Of a stretch of DNA of 64,000 nt, positions 23,763-32,350 are shown in pieces. The stretch is from an uncultured Bacteroidota bacterium (GTDB taxonomy: Bacteria; Bacteroidota; Bacteroidia; Bacteroidales; UBA12077). Position 1 is the first letter of the stretch. Every line of letters begins with the position of its first letter. The notes under the pieces are model-generated. The model ran no database searches, was not told the origin of the DNA, and saw nothing but the letters and a program-made list of their open reading frames with translations. A program made the translations under genes and the position numbers. The stretch lies in assembly GCA_913055635.1 (NCBI GenBank), contig CAJXLK010000001.1:160626-224625 (forward strand), read 5' to 3'.

Positions 23763-24524
23763 TTAGGTGCCCCTGTTTATTTCGTACAGAAGCTGCCTGA
23801 TTTGTTGAACCATTTGCTGGTAATGAGATCCTTCCCAGTAGACCTTGCCGCATTGGCGGCATCGATAAAACCGATCATAATATTTTTTGGTTCCTTCCAG
23901 CAGGAAAGGGGCAACCTGTTGTTTGTCAACCTGCTCAATGGTTCCGTTGCATTCCATACAGCGCGAGAAGAGGCGAATCTGATCTTTCAGGTCGAATCGC
24001 TGAATGACCTCGCGCAGCTGCTGGCCGGGGTTATCTGAGCGGAGCCAGTACCCATGCTGGACGGTTGAATATTTCAAAATCCCTATATCCCGTGTGAGGA
24101 TGATGCGGTTTTGCTGGCCCGACATTTCAACGATGGTGTGGTCTTCATAGCGGTTGTCATATAAAGTGTCAAAGCCGCACAATCGAAGGTAGCGGGCCAG
24201 CTTGCCCAGGTGGACATCCAAAACAAACCGGGTTTGCCTCAACGGCCTGTCTTTTAATTTTGATAGGGAAGATATATCCAGCGATTCAAATTTTGGATAC
24301 ACCGATATCCGGTCTCCGTGTTTGATACGATCCTTAAATGCGGCGGATATTCCGTTGACCAGAATCAAGTCCACTTCTGTATGGGGTACACCAAACGATT
24401 CAATCACATCTTTAACCGAGGGATTGTTATAAAAATAAATTTCCAGTTCCTTCTTTCTCCGGTCAGCTGCCAGAAAATCGTTCAATTCTTCGTAGAAGCG
24501 GATGGTTGCTTTTTTTTCAGCCAT
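23763..24524 (-). CDS. Ubiquitin-like/Mut7-C RNase domain protein
   Basis: 253 residues. Residues about 5-82 look like a MoaD/ThiS-type ubiquitin fold (IRFYEELNDFL... VDLILVNGISAAF... DRISVYPKFESL) without the terminal Gly-Gly used for sulfur transfer. Residues about 95-245 match the Mut7-C PIN-like nuclease domain: FVLDVHLGKLARYLRLCGFDT and IILTRDIGIL provide the acidic residues, and a zinc ribbon is made by CMECNGT and CRQCGKVYW. The predicted role is an RNase, possibly in RNA decay or in conflict systems; substrate is unknown. Single gene, divergent from the methylmalonyl operon. Confidence 0.87.
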   Translation of the reverse strand: MAEKKATIRFYEELNDFLAADRRKKELEIYFYNNPSVKDVIESFGVPHTEVDLILVNGISAAFKDRIKHGDRISVYPKFESLDISSLSKLKDRPLRQTRFVLDVHLGKLARYLRLCGFDTLYDNRYEDHTIVEMSGQQNRIILTRDIGILKYSTVQHGYWLRSDNPGQQLREVIQRFDLKDQIRLFSRCMECNGTIEQVDKQQVAPFLLEGTKKYYDRFYRCRQCGKVYWEGSHYQQMVQQIRQLLYEINRGT

Positions 24525-24683
24525 AGCTTAAATATTTTCTGTCCGAACTATTGGATTGCCACCGGGCCTGCGTGGGACAATGATCGATCAACCTGCCTAT
24601 CTTCTGCGGCACATATGTTAAATAACAACCTGATAAAGGTTATTTTTTGAGGGATATCATTTCTCAAATTTGATGAATATAGG

Positions 24684-24691
24684 TAGTTTTG
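24684..24691 (+). promoter_or_regulatory. -7 box of the methylmalonyl-CoA operon
   Basis: TAGTTTTG matches TAnnTTTG and lies 20 bases before the mce ATG. A TTTG at 24669 is too close to be the -33 element, so only the -7 part is supported. Confidence 0.5.
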
Positions 24692-24711
24692 CATAAAAAA
24701 TCAACCGATCT

Positions 24712-25137
24712 ATGAATCCATCACATATTGAGCACATTGGAATAGCAGTCAGAAACCTGGATGATTCGATCCAGTTTTATGAAAAGGTGTTGGGGCTTCA
24801 ATGCTACAACATCGAGGAAGTAAAAGATCAGAAGGTACGCACGGCCTTTTTTCAGGTGGGCGACACCAAGATCGAGTTGCTGGAGAGCACCGAAGAGGAT
24901 GGCCCCATCAGCAAGTACATTGAGAAGAAAGGGGAGGGGGTTCATCACATAGCCTTTGCTGTTGAAAATATTGAAGAGAAGTTGCGGATTGCTCAAGACA
25001 ACGGGGTAAGGCTGATAGACAAGGAGCCCCGCAAGGGGGCTGAAGGCCTGGACATTGCCTTCCTTCATCCCAAATCCACCCATGGGGTGTTAACGGAACT
25101 TTGTGAGGATAAAACCAAACGCCGAATCAATTCATAA
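24712..25137 (+). CDS. mce: Methylmalonyl-CoA epimerase
   Basis: 141 residues of the vicinal oxygen chelate fold, two beta-alpha-beta-beta-beta halves. It interconverts (R)- and (S)-methylmalonyl-CoA. Metal ligands are visible: His in [13 protein letters not shown], Glu in TKIELLES, His in [15 protein letters not shown] and Glu in VLTELCE. It is the first gene of a five-gene operon, 8 bp ahead of the carboxyltransferase gene. Confidence 0.94.
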   Translation: MNPSHIEHIGIAVRNLDDSIQFYEKVLGLQCYNIEEVKDQKVRTAFFQVGDTKIELLESTEEDGPISKYIEKKGEGVHHIAFAVENIEEKLRIAQDNGVRLIDKEPRKGAEGLDIAFLHPKSTHGVLTELCEDKTKRRINS

Positions 25138-25145
25138 ACTGTACG

Positions 25146-26705
25146 ATGAGCAAACAAGACAAAATAAAAAAGCTGATTGATTCCAGAGCCGAAGCCAAGA
25201 TGGGCGGCGGCGAGAAAAGGATCAAGGCCCAGCATGACAAAGGCAAACTCACTGCCCGCGAGCGGATTGAGATTCTCCTGGATGAGGGGAGTTTTGAGGA
25301 GTTTGACATGTTCGTCACCCACCGGTCCACCAATTTTGGGATGGACAAGAAGAAGATCCTGGGCGACGGGGTAGTCACCGGCACCGGCACCGTAGACGGG
25401 CGGGTGGTTTACGTTTTTTCCCAGGATTTCACTGTTTTTGGCGGTTCGCTTTCTGAGATGTTTGCCCAGAAGATCACCAAGGTGATGGACATGGCCATGA
25501 AGGTAGGGGCCCCTGTGATTGGCATCAATGACAGCGGGGGAGCCCGTATCCAGGAAGGAGTAACCAGTTTGGCCGGTTATGCTGAGATTTTTGAGCGCAA
25601 CATCCTTGCCTCGGGTGTCATTCCTCAAATATCGGCTGTTTTTGGACCCTGTGCCGGCGGTGCCGTTTATTCGCCGTCGCTGACCGATTTTGTGATGATG
25701 ACCGAGGAAACGAGTTACATGTTTGTCACCGGCCCCAAGGTGGTCAAGACCGTCACCGGTGAAGAGATCTCCGTCTCTGATCTGGGCGGGGCTGATGTGC
25801 ACGCTTCCAAGTCGGGGGTTTCTCACTTTAAGGCCGAAGACGAAGAGGAGGGGCTGCTGTTAATCCGCAAATTACTCAGCTATTTGCCCGCCAACAACCT
25901 GGAAGAGCCCCCGCTGACTGAAAATGATGATCCCATTGATCGCCTGGATGACAAGCTTAATGAGATCATTCCGGAGAATCCCAACGAGCCCTACGATGTC
26001 AAAGAAATTCTCCACAGTCTGGTGGATTATGAAGAGTTTTTGGAGATTCACCGCCATTATGCCAAGAACATTGTCATTGGTTTTGGGCGGTTCGACGGGA
26101 TGCCGGTAGGCATTGTGGCCAATCAGCCCAATTACCTGGCGGGTGTCCTCGACATTGATGCTTCCCGCAAGGCGGCCCGCTTCGTTCGCTTCTGCGATGC
26201 CTTTAATATTCCGCTGGTTACCCTGGTGGATGTTCCGGGTTTCCTTCCGGGCAGCAATCAAGAATATGGCGGTATCATCAATCACGGGGCCAAATTGATG
26301 TTTGCCTACGGGGAGGCGACGGTTCCCAAGATCACCATTACCCTGCGCAAGTCATACGGTGGGGCCCATGATGTAATGAGCAGCAAGCAGTTGCGTGGAG
26401 ACATGAATTATGCCTGGCCCACGGCTGAAATTGCCGTGATGGGGGCCCGCGGTGCTGTTGAAGTACTCTATGGCAAAGATTTGAAGGAGATAGAAGATGA
26501 GGAGGAAAAAGAAAAATTCATTCAGGAGAAGGAGGAAGAATACCGCGAGTACTTTGCCAATCCCTACCAGGCAGCGAGTCTGGGTTATATTGATGACATC
26601 ATTGAACCCAGGAATTCCCGCTTTAGGATTATCCGGGCCCTGCAGACCCTTGGAACCAAAAAGGATGTGAACCCGGCCAAGAAACATTCGAATTTGCCAT
26701 TGTAA
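25146..26705 (+). CDS. mmdA: Methylmalonyl-CoA decarboxylase carboxyltransferase subunit (MmdA)
   Basis: 519 residues of the acyl-CoA carboxyltransferase family, with N- and C-terminal crotonase-like halves. Motifs include [50 protein letters not shown] and, in the second half, [19 protein letters not shown]. It moves the carboxyl group of methylmalonyl-CoA to biotin. The family is shared with propionyl-CoA carboxylase beta, but the company of OadG-, biotin- and OadB-type genes and the absence of a biotin carboxylase gene favour the sodium-pumping decarboxylase. Confidence 0.92.
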   Translation: MSKQDKIKKLIDSRAEAKMGGGEKRIKAQHDKGKLTARERIEILLDEGSFEEFDMFVTHRSTNFGMDKKKILGDGVVTGTGTVDGRVVYVFSQDFTVFGGSLSEMFAQKITKVMDMAMKVGAPVIGINDSGGARIQEGVTSLAGYAEIFERNILASGVIPQISAVFGPCAGGAVYSPSLTDFVMMTEETSYMFVTGPKVVKTVTGEEISVSDLGGADVHASKSGVSHFKAEDEEEGLLLIRKLLSYLPANNLEEPPLTENDDPIDRLDDKLNEIIPENPNEPYDVKEILHSLVDYEEFLEIHRHYAKNIVIGFGRFDGMPVGIVANQPNYLAGVLDIDASRKAARFVRFCDAFNIPLVTLVDVPGFLPGSNQEYGGIINHGAKLMFAYGEATVPKITITLRKSYGGAHDVMSSKQLRGDMNYAWPTAEIAVMGARGAVEVLYGKDLKEIEDEEEKEKFIQEKEEEYREYFANPYQAASLGYIDDIIEPRNSRFRIIRALQTLGTKKDVNPAKKHSNLPL

Positions 26706-26724
26706 CATTTAAGATGCATACATT

Positions 26725-27108
26725 ATGATTTGGTGGATTAGCGACATCAATTTTGACATCACCCAGATATACGGCCAGGGCGTAACCATTGCCGTGGTAG
26801 GCTATGTGATCGTCTTTATGGCCCTGGTATTGTCATTCGCCTTGTTTTCAAATGTTCCCCGAATCCTCTACTACCGCACCCGAAAGGAGATGAAGAAGAA
26901 GCGGAAACAGGAACAAAAGCAGGTAGACGATGAGGTGCAAATGCCGGCCGAAGTGACGGCAGCCATCGCAACAGCCCTTTATTTACATTATAACGAACTC
27001 CATGATCCTGAAAGCAATATCATTACCATTCAACGGGTTAGAAAACGCTATTCACCCTGGAGTTCCAAAATTTACGGATTAAGAAAGTGGCCTCATAAAA
27101 CCTTCTAA
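26725..27108 (+). CDS. OadG-family membrane subunit of the decarboxylase
   Basis: 127 residues: one membrane helix (TIAVVGYVIVFMALVLSFALF) followed by a basic, charged segment RKEMKKKRKQEQKQ and then a short conserved tail that begins PAEVTAAIATALYLHYNELH and ends SSKIYGLRKWPHK. This is the pattern of the gamma/delta subunits that anchor the carboxyltransferase to the membrane pump. The gene lies between mmdA and the biotin carrier, the standard position. Confidence 0.88.
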   Translation: MIWWISDINFDITQIYGQGVTIAVVGYVIVFMALVLSFALFSNVPRILYYRTRKEMKKKRKQEQKQVDDEVQMPAEVTAAIATALYLHYNELHDPESNIITIQRVRKRYSPWSSKIYGLRKWPHKTF

Positions 27109-27122
27109 CAAGCCGATCAACA

Positions 27123-27551
27123 ATGAAAAAGTTTAAGTTTAAAATACGCGGTAATACCTACGAGGTTGAAATTAAGGATTTTGAAGACAATATTGCTCAG
27201 ATCGAAGTCAACGGTACCCAATATGAAGTAGAGGTTGAACAGAAAGAATCAGCCCGTTCGAAAACCCCGAAACTGGTCCGTTCACAGGTACAGACCAAAC
27301 GCAGCGACAGCAAGATCAAGAAAACCGTCAGCAGCAAGGTTAGTTCCGTTAAAGCCCCCTTACCGGGCAATATTTTCAAGATCCTGGTGCAAGTGGGCGA
27401 TGAAGTTAAAAAAGGTGATAAGATCATGATCATGGAAGCCATGAAGATGGAGAACAATGTACTGGCTGATAAAGACGGGAAAATAAAAAGCATTAAGGTG
27501 AAAGAAGGCGATTCAGTCCTTCAGAATGACGTTTTGGCTGAAATCGAATAA
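27123..27551 (+). CDS. mmdC: Biotin carrier subunit of methylmalonyl-CoA decarboxylase
   Basis: 142 residues: an N-terminal segment of about 45 residues, a basic Ser/Lys-rich linker, and a biotinyl domain at about 75-142. The biotin attachment site is Lys108 in MEAMKMEN, preceded by APLPGNIFKILVQVGD. It shuttles carboxyl groups between MmdA and the membrane subunit MmdB. The track start of the following ORF overlaps this gene, but the real mmdB start is downstream, leaving 25 bp between them. Confidence 0.93.
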   Translation: MKKFKFKIRGNTYEVEIKDFEDNIAQIEVNGTQYEVEVEQKESARSKTPKLVRSQVQTKRSDSKIKKTVSSKVSSVKAPLPGNIFKILVQVGDEVKKGDKIMIMEAMKMENNVLADKDGKIKSIKVKEGDSVLQNDVLAEIE

Positions 27552-27576
27552 TTCATCTCAAACCAACCATTTTATC

Positions 27577-29109
27577 ATGAAGAAGCTAAGCATCATCTTA
27601 TCCTCAATCCTGTTGATTTTGCTGTTCGTGGTTCCTTCTGCCACCGGGCAGGATGAAAATTCCACAGTAGATCAAACCATTGAAACCCTTACCCGGGGCA
27701 AATGGATGAATCGGTTTTCCGGGTATAAGATCAGCAAGGAGAGTGATGAGACGCGCGCAAGATATAAGGGCATCCAGTTTAATGAGGATGGCACCTGCTA
27801 TTTGGATTCGACCAAGAAGAAGTATTATGGACACTGGAAAGTGACCGGGGAAGGCGAGTTTGTGGTAGATTTTGACAACCCAGAACTTTCTGACCGGCAG
27901 GGTCGCCTCAAGAATAAGGAACGCCTTGTATTTGGAGATCAGACCCTCAAGCAATATTCCAAACCCATGGCGGGTTTGCTGAATTTTTATGAGTATACCG
28001 GATTTGGCAATGTCACCTCCGGCCACCTGATCATGTTGGTGGTGGGGTTGTTTTTCATTTTTCTGGCCATCCGGTTTGAGTACGAGCCGCTGTTGCTGGT
28101 TCCCATCGGGGTAGGCATCATCATCGGCAACATACCGTTTTTCCAGGCCGCAGGCTTCAACCTGCAACTGGGCTTGTATGAAGAAGGCAGTGTGTTGAAC
28201 TACCTGTATTTTGGTGTTCGTCAAGGCATATATCCGCCCCTGATCTTTTTGGGGATTGGGGCCATGACCGATTTCAGTTCGCTGATATCCAACCCGCGGT
28301 TGATGTTACTGGGGGCGGCGGCCCAAATCGGCATTTTCCTAACTTTTCTCGGGGCCCTGGCTTTGGGCTACACCCCGGCTGAAGCCGGTGCCATCGGTAT
28401 TATTGGCGGGGCCGACGGGCCTACGGCTATTTTCCTGTCTTCGAAACTGGCCCCCCATTTGATTGGTCCCATTGCCATCGCTGCTTATTCCTATATGGCA
28501 CTGGTACCGGTGATCCAGCCCCCTTTTATGCGCCTGCTTACCAGCAAGCGCGAACGTAAGATGGTCATGAAATCCCCGCGGTCGGTCTCCAAGCTGGAGA
28601 AGATTCTTTTTCCCATCATCGGATTGTTGCTGACCGCTTATATATCGCCCAGTGCATTGCCGTTGCTGGGTATGCTGTTCTTCGGCAACATCCTCAAGGA
28701 ATCGGGTGTTACCCGGCGGCTGGCTGAAACGGCCAGAAGTTCGTTGATTGATATTGTCACCATCTTATTGGGATTGACCGTTGGCGCTTCCACCCAGGCC
28801 GATGTCTTTTTGACCCCCAAATCACTGATGATCTTCGGCCTTGGCGCTTTGTCATTTATGATCGCCACTGTGGGCGGATTGCTCTTCGCCAAACTGATGA
28901 ATGTCTTCCTGCGCGATGAAAATAAGATCAACCCCCTTATCGGGGCATCGGGGGTTTCTGCTGTACCCGACAGCGCCCGCGTTGTCCAGCATGAAGGCTT
29001 GCTGAACAACCCCAACAACCACTTGCTGATGCATGCCATGGCTCCCAACGTATCGGGAGTCATTGGTTCAGCTGTGGCAGCAGGTCTTCTGATCAGTTTC
29101 CTGATGTAA
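27577..29109 (+). CDS. mmdB: Sodium-pumping decarboxylase beta subunit with extra N-terminal exported domain
   Basis: I start this gene at the ATG at 27577 (510 residues), where MKKLSIILSSILLILLFVVP begins a signal-like helix; the track start overlaps mmdC. Residues about 25-125 form a small beta-rich domain (GKWMNRFSGYKISKES, KKYYGHWKVTGEGEFVVDF) resembling a lipocalin-like module, which standard OadB/MmdB proteins lack. The remaining 385 residues are a normal beta subunit: helices from LIMLVVGLFFIFLAI, the sodium-binding GIIGGADGPTAIFLSSK, and GASGVSAVPDSARVV near the end. It decarboxylates carboxybiotin and exports Na+. Last gene of the operon, followed by a strong terminator. Confidence 0.93.
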   Translation: MKKLSIILSSILLILLFVVPSATGQDENSTVDQTIETLTRGKWMNRFSGYKISKESDETRARYKGIQFNEDGTCYLDSTKKKYYGHWKVTGEGEFVVDFDNPELSDRQGRLKNKERLVFGDQTLKQYSKPMAGLLNFYEYTGFGNVTSGHLIMLVVGLFFIFLAIRFEYEPLLLVPIGVGIIIGNIPFFQAAGFNLQLGLYEEGSVLNYLYFGVRQGIYPPLIFLGIGAMTDFSSLISNPRLMLLGAAAQIGIFLTFLGALALGYTPAEAGAIGIIGGADGPTAIFLSSKLAPHLIGPIAIAAYSYMALVPVIQPPFMRLLTSKRERKMVMKSPRSVSKLEKILFPIIGLLLTAYISPSALPLLGMLFFGNILKESGVTRRLAETARSSLIDIVTILLGLTVGASTQADVFLTPKSLMIFGLGALSFMIATVGGLLFAKLMNVFLRDENKINPLIGASGVSAVPDSARVVQHEGLLNNPNNHLLMHAMAPNVSGVIGSAVAAGLLISFLM

Positions 29110-29136
29110 CCCCTAACAAACCTTATCGATTTATCA

Positions 29137-29178
29137 AACTCCGGGTGATGGTCAACTTTTCTCCCGGAGTTTTTTTAT
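29137..29178 (+). terminator. Intrinsic terminator of the mmd operon
   Basis: AACTCCGGG (29137-29145) pairs with CCCGGAGTT (29163-29171) and is followed by a run of T. It lies 28 bp after the mmdB stop. Confidence 0.9.
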
Positions 29179-29279
29179 GGGTGGCCTCGGATTCTGAGCA
29201 TTAAATTCCAACTTTTTTCAAGATCTTACGTAATTTGATGAACAGGCAATGATGTTTGACTAAGCCGGCTTGTTTTTGT

Positions 29280-30269
29280 ATGAAACGCATGCTTTTCATT
29301 GTGATCGGGGTCGTGATGGTTAAGCTGGGTCTGGCTCAGGATCCCCAGTTTACCCAGTTCTATTCCAGTCCGTTGTATTTGGCGCCTTCGTTTGCCGGCA
29401 GCACCAAAGGCAAGCGTATTGTCAGCAATTACCGCAACCAGTGGCCTGCCCTTCAAAAAGCTTTTGTCACCTATGCCTTTTCATATGACCATTATTTTCC
29501 CAACCTGAACAGCGGCATGGGGGTTTTGTTTTTACGTGAACAGGCCGGTACGGGGAACCTATCCACCACCAACCTGGGGTTGGTTTATTCTTATCATGTC
29601 AAGCTAAACCATGAATGGCGGTTTATTCCCGGGTTAGAACTCCAATATACCCAAAACGGGCTTGATTTTCATGAGCTGACCTTTGGCGATCAACTGATCA
29701 GCGGCCATTCAACCTCGCGTGAAACACCCCCCCGCGATTATGTTAAAGATTTCGATGCCACTGCCTCTGCCTTGTTCTATTCAAAAGAATTATGGGTTGG
29801 CCTGACCGCCCATCACTTGCTCCGGCCCAATGAATCGCTCTCGGGCAAAAAAAGCCTCCTGCCCATGCGCTTTTCCCTTTTCGGGGGCATGAAAATCCCG
29901 ATCAATACCCGATACAACCGCCAAAACAGGGAAAACCTCTCGCCCGCTTTTCACTTTAAAAAACAGGGCGAATATTCCCAGCTGGACCTGGGCCTTTACT
30001 GGCATTATAACCCTTTTATGCTGGGTCTATGGTATCGCGGCATTCCCCTGGTTAAAGATATCCCCAGCAACGATGCCTTTGCCGTTTTGGTGGGCTACCA
30101 AATCGATCAGTTTACCGTGGGTTACAGTTATGACATGACCATCTCTCATCTGGCGGGGCTCACTCAAGGGGCTCATGAAATATCGCTGATCTTCAACTTT
30201 GGCAAGTATGAACCTCCCCGCGAAAAGTATACCCCTACGCCATGCCCGGGGTTGTATCAGGATTTTTAA
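29280..30269 (+). CDS. PorP/SprF-family type IX secretion outer-membrane protein
   Basis: I start at ATG 29280 (329 residues), giving signal peptide MKRMLFIVIGVVMVKLGLAQ. The mature protein opens DPQFTQFYSSPLYLAPSFAG, the hallmark of the PorP/SprF family, and continues as alternating beta strands of an outer-membrane barrel, ending AHEISLIFNFGKY. Family members are needed for surface adhesins, gliding or type IX secretion and often pair with a secreted partner; no such partner is adjacent. It lies downstream of the mmd terminator, so it has its own promoter. Confidence 0.93.
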   Translation: MKRMLFIVIGVVMVKLGLAQDPQFTQFYSSPLYLAPSFAGSTKGKRIVSNYRNQWPALQKAFVTYAFSYDHYFPNLNSGMGVLFLREQAGTGNLSTTNLGLVYSYHVKLNHEWRFIPGLELQYTQNGLDFHELTFGDQLISGHSTSRETPPRDYVKDFDATASALFYSKELWVGLTAHHLLRPNESLSGKKSLLPMRFSLFGGMKIPINTRYNRQNRENLSPAFHFKKQGEYSQLDLGLYWHYNPFMLGLWYRGIPLVKDIPSNDAFAVLVGYQIDQFTVGYSYDMTISHLAGLTQGAHEISLIFNFGKYEPPREKYTPTPCPGLYQDF

Positions 30270-30301
30270 CATTCTTTCACAAAAAAAACAAAAGGTTCAT
30301 T

Positions 30302-30331
30302 TTTGTAAAGCCCGTTATTAAGTTATATTTG
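30302..30331 (+). promoter_or_regulatory. Promoter of the ompH-like gene
   Basis: TTTG (30302-30305), 18 bases, then TATATTTG (30324-30331), an exact Bacteroidota -33/-7 pair. The gene's ATG follows 24 bases after the -7 box. Confidence 0.75.
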
Positions 30332-30354
30332 CCGTGATTAAAAAAAACAATAAA

Positions 30355-30993
30355 ATGAAAAGATTAAATTTAATCATTCATATCGTTGTCATCGTGGCTG
30401 TTGCTGCCTTATTTGTTTTTGAATTTACCTCATGGGGGCCTCAGGCACCCACTGCTGAAAAAGACTCAGCCCAGGCCCAGGGTGAACAACCTGAAACCGC
30501 TTCCATGCAGGGCGATTTGAGGGTAGCCTATGTCAATATCGACACCCTGTTGGCTGGCTACCAGATGTATCAGGATAAGCGGGACGAATTTGCCCAGGAG
30601 CAGTCGAGTACCCAGGCAGAGTTGAAAAGCCGCTCGCAGGAATTGAAAGAAAAATTTCAGGACCTGCGCGAGAAACTTAATAAAGGTCTGATTACCCGGG
30701 CAAAAGCCAAAATGATGCAGCAAGACCTGGGCCAGCAGGAACAAAAATTATATCAGCTTCGAAGCCAAATGAGTTCCAAACTGGCCGAAAAGGAACAGGT
30801 CATCTACCGTCAGGTGCTCAATAGTGTCATGGACTACCTGGATGATTACGCCGACAAGCATAACTACCATTTCATTTTAAGCTATTCTTTTGGCGGCCCC
30901 ATCCTCTATAAAGAGAAAAAGTTGAATATCACATCCACTGTTTTAAAAGGGTTAAATCAACAGTATAATAAGAAAGAATCCAACAACCAGTAG
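30355..30993 (+). CDS. OmpH/Skp-family periplasmic chaperone
   Basis: About 212 residues from ATG 30355; the track start (30334) adds MIKKNNK, which lies immediately after the -7 box and is less likely. It has one N-terminal membrane helix (IIHIVVIVAVAALFVFEF), a low-complexity spacer, then DLRVAYVNIDTLLAGYQMYQ, the OmpH signature, followed by a long coiled coil (ELKSRSQELKEKFQDLREKLNKG) and a C-terminal AYVN-partner segment NYHFILSYSFGGPILY. Skp-like proteins form trimers that hold unfolded outer-membrane proteins. It is preceded by an own promoter and followed by a terminator. Confidence 0.9.
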   Translation: MKRLNLIIHIVVIVAVAALFVFEFTSWGPQAPTAEKDSAQAQGEQPETASMQGDLRVAYVNIDTLLAGYQMYQDKRDEFAQEQSSTQAELKSRSQELKEKFQDLREKLNKGLITRAKAKMMQQDLGQQEQKLYQLRSQMSSKLAEKEQVIYRQVLNSVMDYLDDYADKHNYHFILSYSFGGPILYKEKKLNITSTVLKGLNQQYNKKESNNQ

Positions 30994-31017
30994 CCATCCG
31001 TGAACTTCAGATATTGT

Positions 31018-31056
31018 AAAGGGGAAGCAACCAAGCGTCGGTTCTTCCCCTTTTTT
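31018..31056 (+). terminator. Intrinsic terminator of the ompH-like gene
   Basis: AAAGGGGAAG pairs with CTTCCCC, with AACC/GGTT extending the stem beyond a one-base bulge, followed by six T. It lies about 25 bp after the stop. Confidence 0.85.
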
Positions 31057-31325
31057 ATTGTCCTTATCAGCGCTCAACTTTTGATTATGGCATTGAAGTA
31101 GAGATAGTTAATCGAGGTTAAACGCTAAATGTTGGTTGGTTTTGATGAATTTGTTTTATCCAATCAGCGATGGCAATTCAAGGTTCATATATATTTTTTG
31201 GTTGATAAATAGCTTACACTTGTAATGGTTAACCATCGTCTAGAATATGGTCTGAATCGATTGGAATAATCAACACAATGCATCCATTGATCTTCATGGA
31301 GGATTTCACACCATCTTGATTGTTG

Positions 31326-32045
31326 TCATTTGGGGTTTTCTGCATTCAGGGTATAATCGGCGTGTGTGACATAGGGATGTCCGCGTGCTGATTCAGTCCG
31401 GGCGTAAATGGTAAGTTGTTTATTTTTGATCTGATATCCCGGTGAGAGGCTAAAGGTTAAGCGGCCAGTCCCGGCTGAACCAGGGATCTGTTTTTTTACT
31501 GTTTCCTCATTAACCTGGATGTGTCGGTAGAATTGCACTTTGCTCGAGCCGTCGGATAGGTATACCTTGAGGATTACCTGGTTGTCTTCCGGGCGGTTGA
31601 GTTGTTTAAACGCAATCTCCGGGTATCCTTTCACCAGGGTTCCGCTGGTGGTATATTCCCGCAGCCCTTCTACCGGTTCCCCATTCCTGTAAGGCACTTC
31701 AGCCTCCAACGACTGATCGCGCCGGTAAAATTTGCGGGTACCATCGATCTGCCCATTCTTGTAAGGGGTAACCTGGTACTTTTGCCCGCTTCGGTAATAC
31801 CAGATGGTTTTGGATTTGTTTCCATCTGAATAGTGAATCTTAGAATGCAACTTGCCACTGGGATAATAATTTTTGGCAATGCCATTGGCTTTGCCATTTT
31901 CAATCGGCAGCTCTGATTTGAGGGTCCCGTCATCGTAATAACTTTTCTTGACGGATGAAGGTTTTTGATCGCTGTTTTGGGAGGAATTTGTCTGGCATCC
32001 GTTCAACAGCATCAGGGCGGCGATAAGGAGTAAAACGATTCTCAT
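31326..32045 (-). CDS. MORN-repeat-like (YwqK-type) lipoprotein
   Basis: I start at ATG 32045 (239 residues): MRIVLLLIAALMLLNGCQTN is a lipoprotein signal with Cys following LLNG. The body contains about four repeats of the form DGTLKSELPIENGKANGIAKNYYPSGKLH, each with YxNGxxxGxxxxY/FxxxxG, the MORN-like variant seen in YwqK-type proteins. The last 90 residues are beta-rich (RLTFSLSPGYQIKNKQLTIYAR). Databases sometimes call such genes antitoxins, but nothing here suggests a toxin pair. Function is unknown; it is expected at the outer membrane. Confidence 0.82.
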   Translation of the reverse strand: MRIVLLLIAALMLLNGCQTNSSQNSDQKPSSVKKSYYDDGTLKSELPIENGKANGIAKNYYPSGKLHSKIHYSDGNKSKTIWYYRSGQKYQVTPYKNGQIDGTRKFYRRDQSLEAEVPYRNGEPVEGLREYTTSGTLVKGYPEIAFKQLNRPEDNQVILKVYLSDGSSKVQFYRHIQVNEETVKKQIPGSAGTGRLTFSLSPGYQIKNKQLTIYARTESARGHPYVTHADYTLNAENPK

Positions 32046-32350
32046 AAACGGTGTTTTCCCCAAATTTAGTAAACCCCCCGGTAATTTTTATCCCTTTTGC
32101 GGATTTTTTTATGGTGAATTGTTAAAAAACGGGTATTTTAGACAGGCGGCTTTTAAAAACCAGGCATTGGTTTTGACCAATAAGGAAGCCTTTATGGTTG
32201 AGATTTCAGGGGTGGGGAGACAAGATGGGTTGATGCATTTAACGCACTGGTGTGAATTTTTTCACCGGGAACGCTTTGTCATTCGAAGAGGGATGAAGGG
32301 AGTTGATTGCTTGGAGCCAGCTGATTTTCATAATAAAAAAGACATATAAC

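Noticed and set aside
31326-32045. Antitoxin reading of the YwqK-like gene
   Set aside because: The protein is a lipoprotein with no adjacent toxin candidate, so the database label for this fold is not supported here.
32119-32349. 76-residue plus-strand ORF upstream of kynU
   Set aside because: Irregular composition, runs into the true kynU start region, and has no family features.
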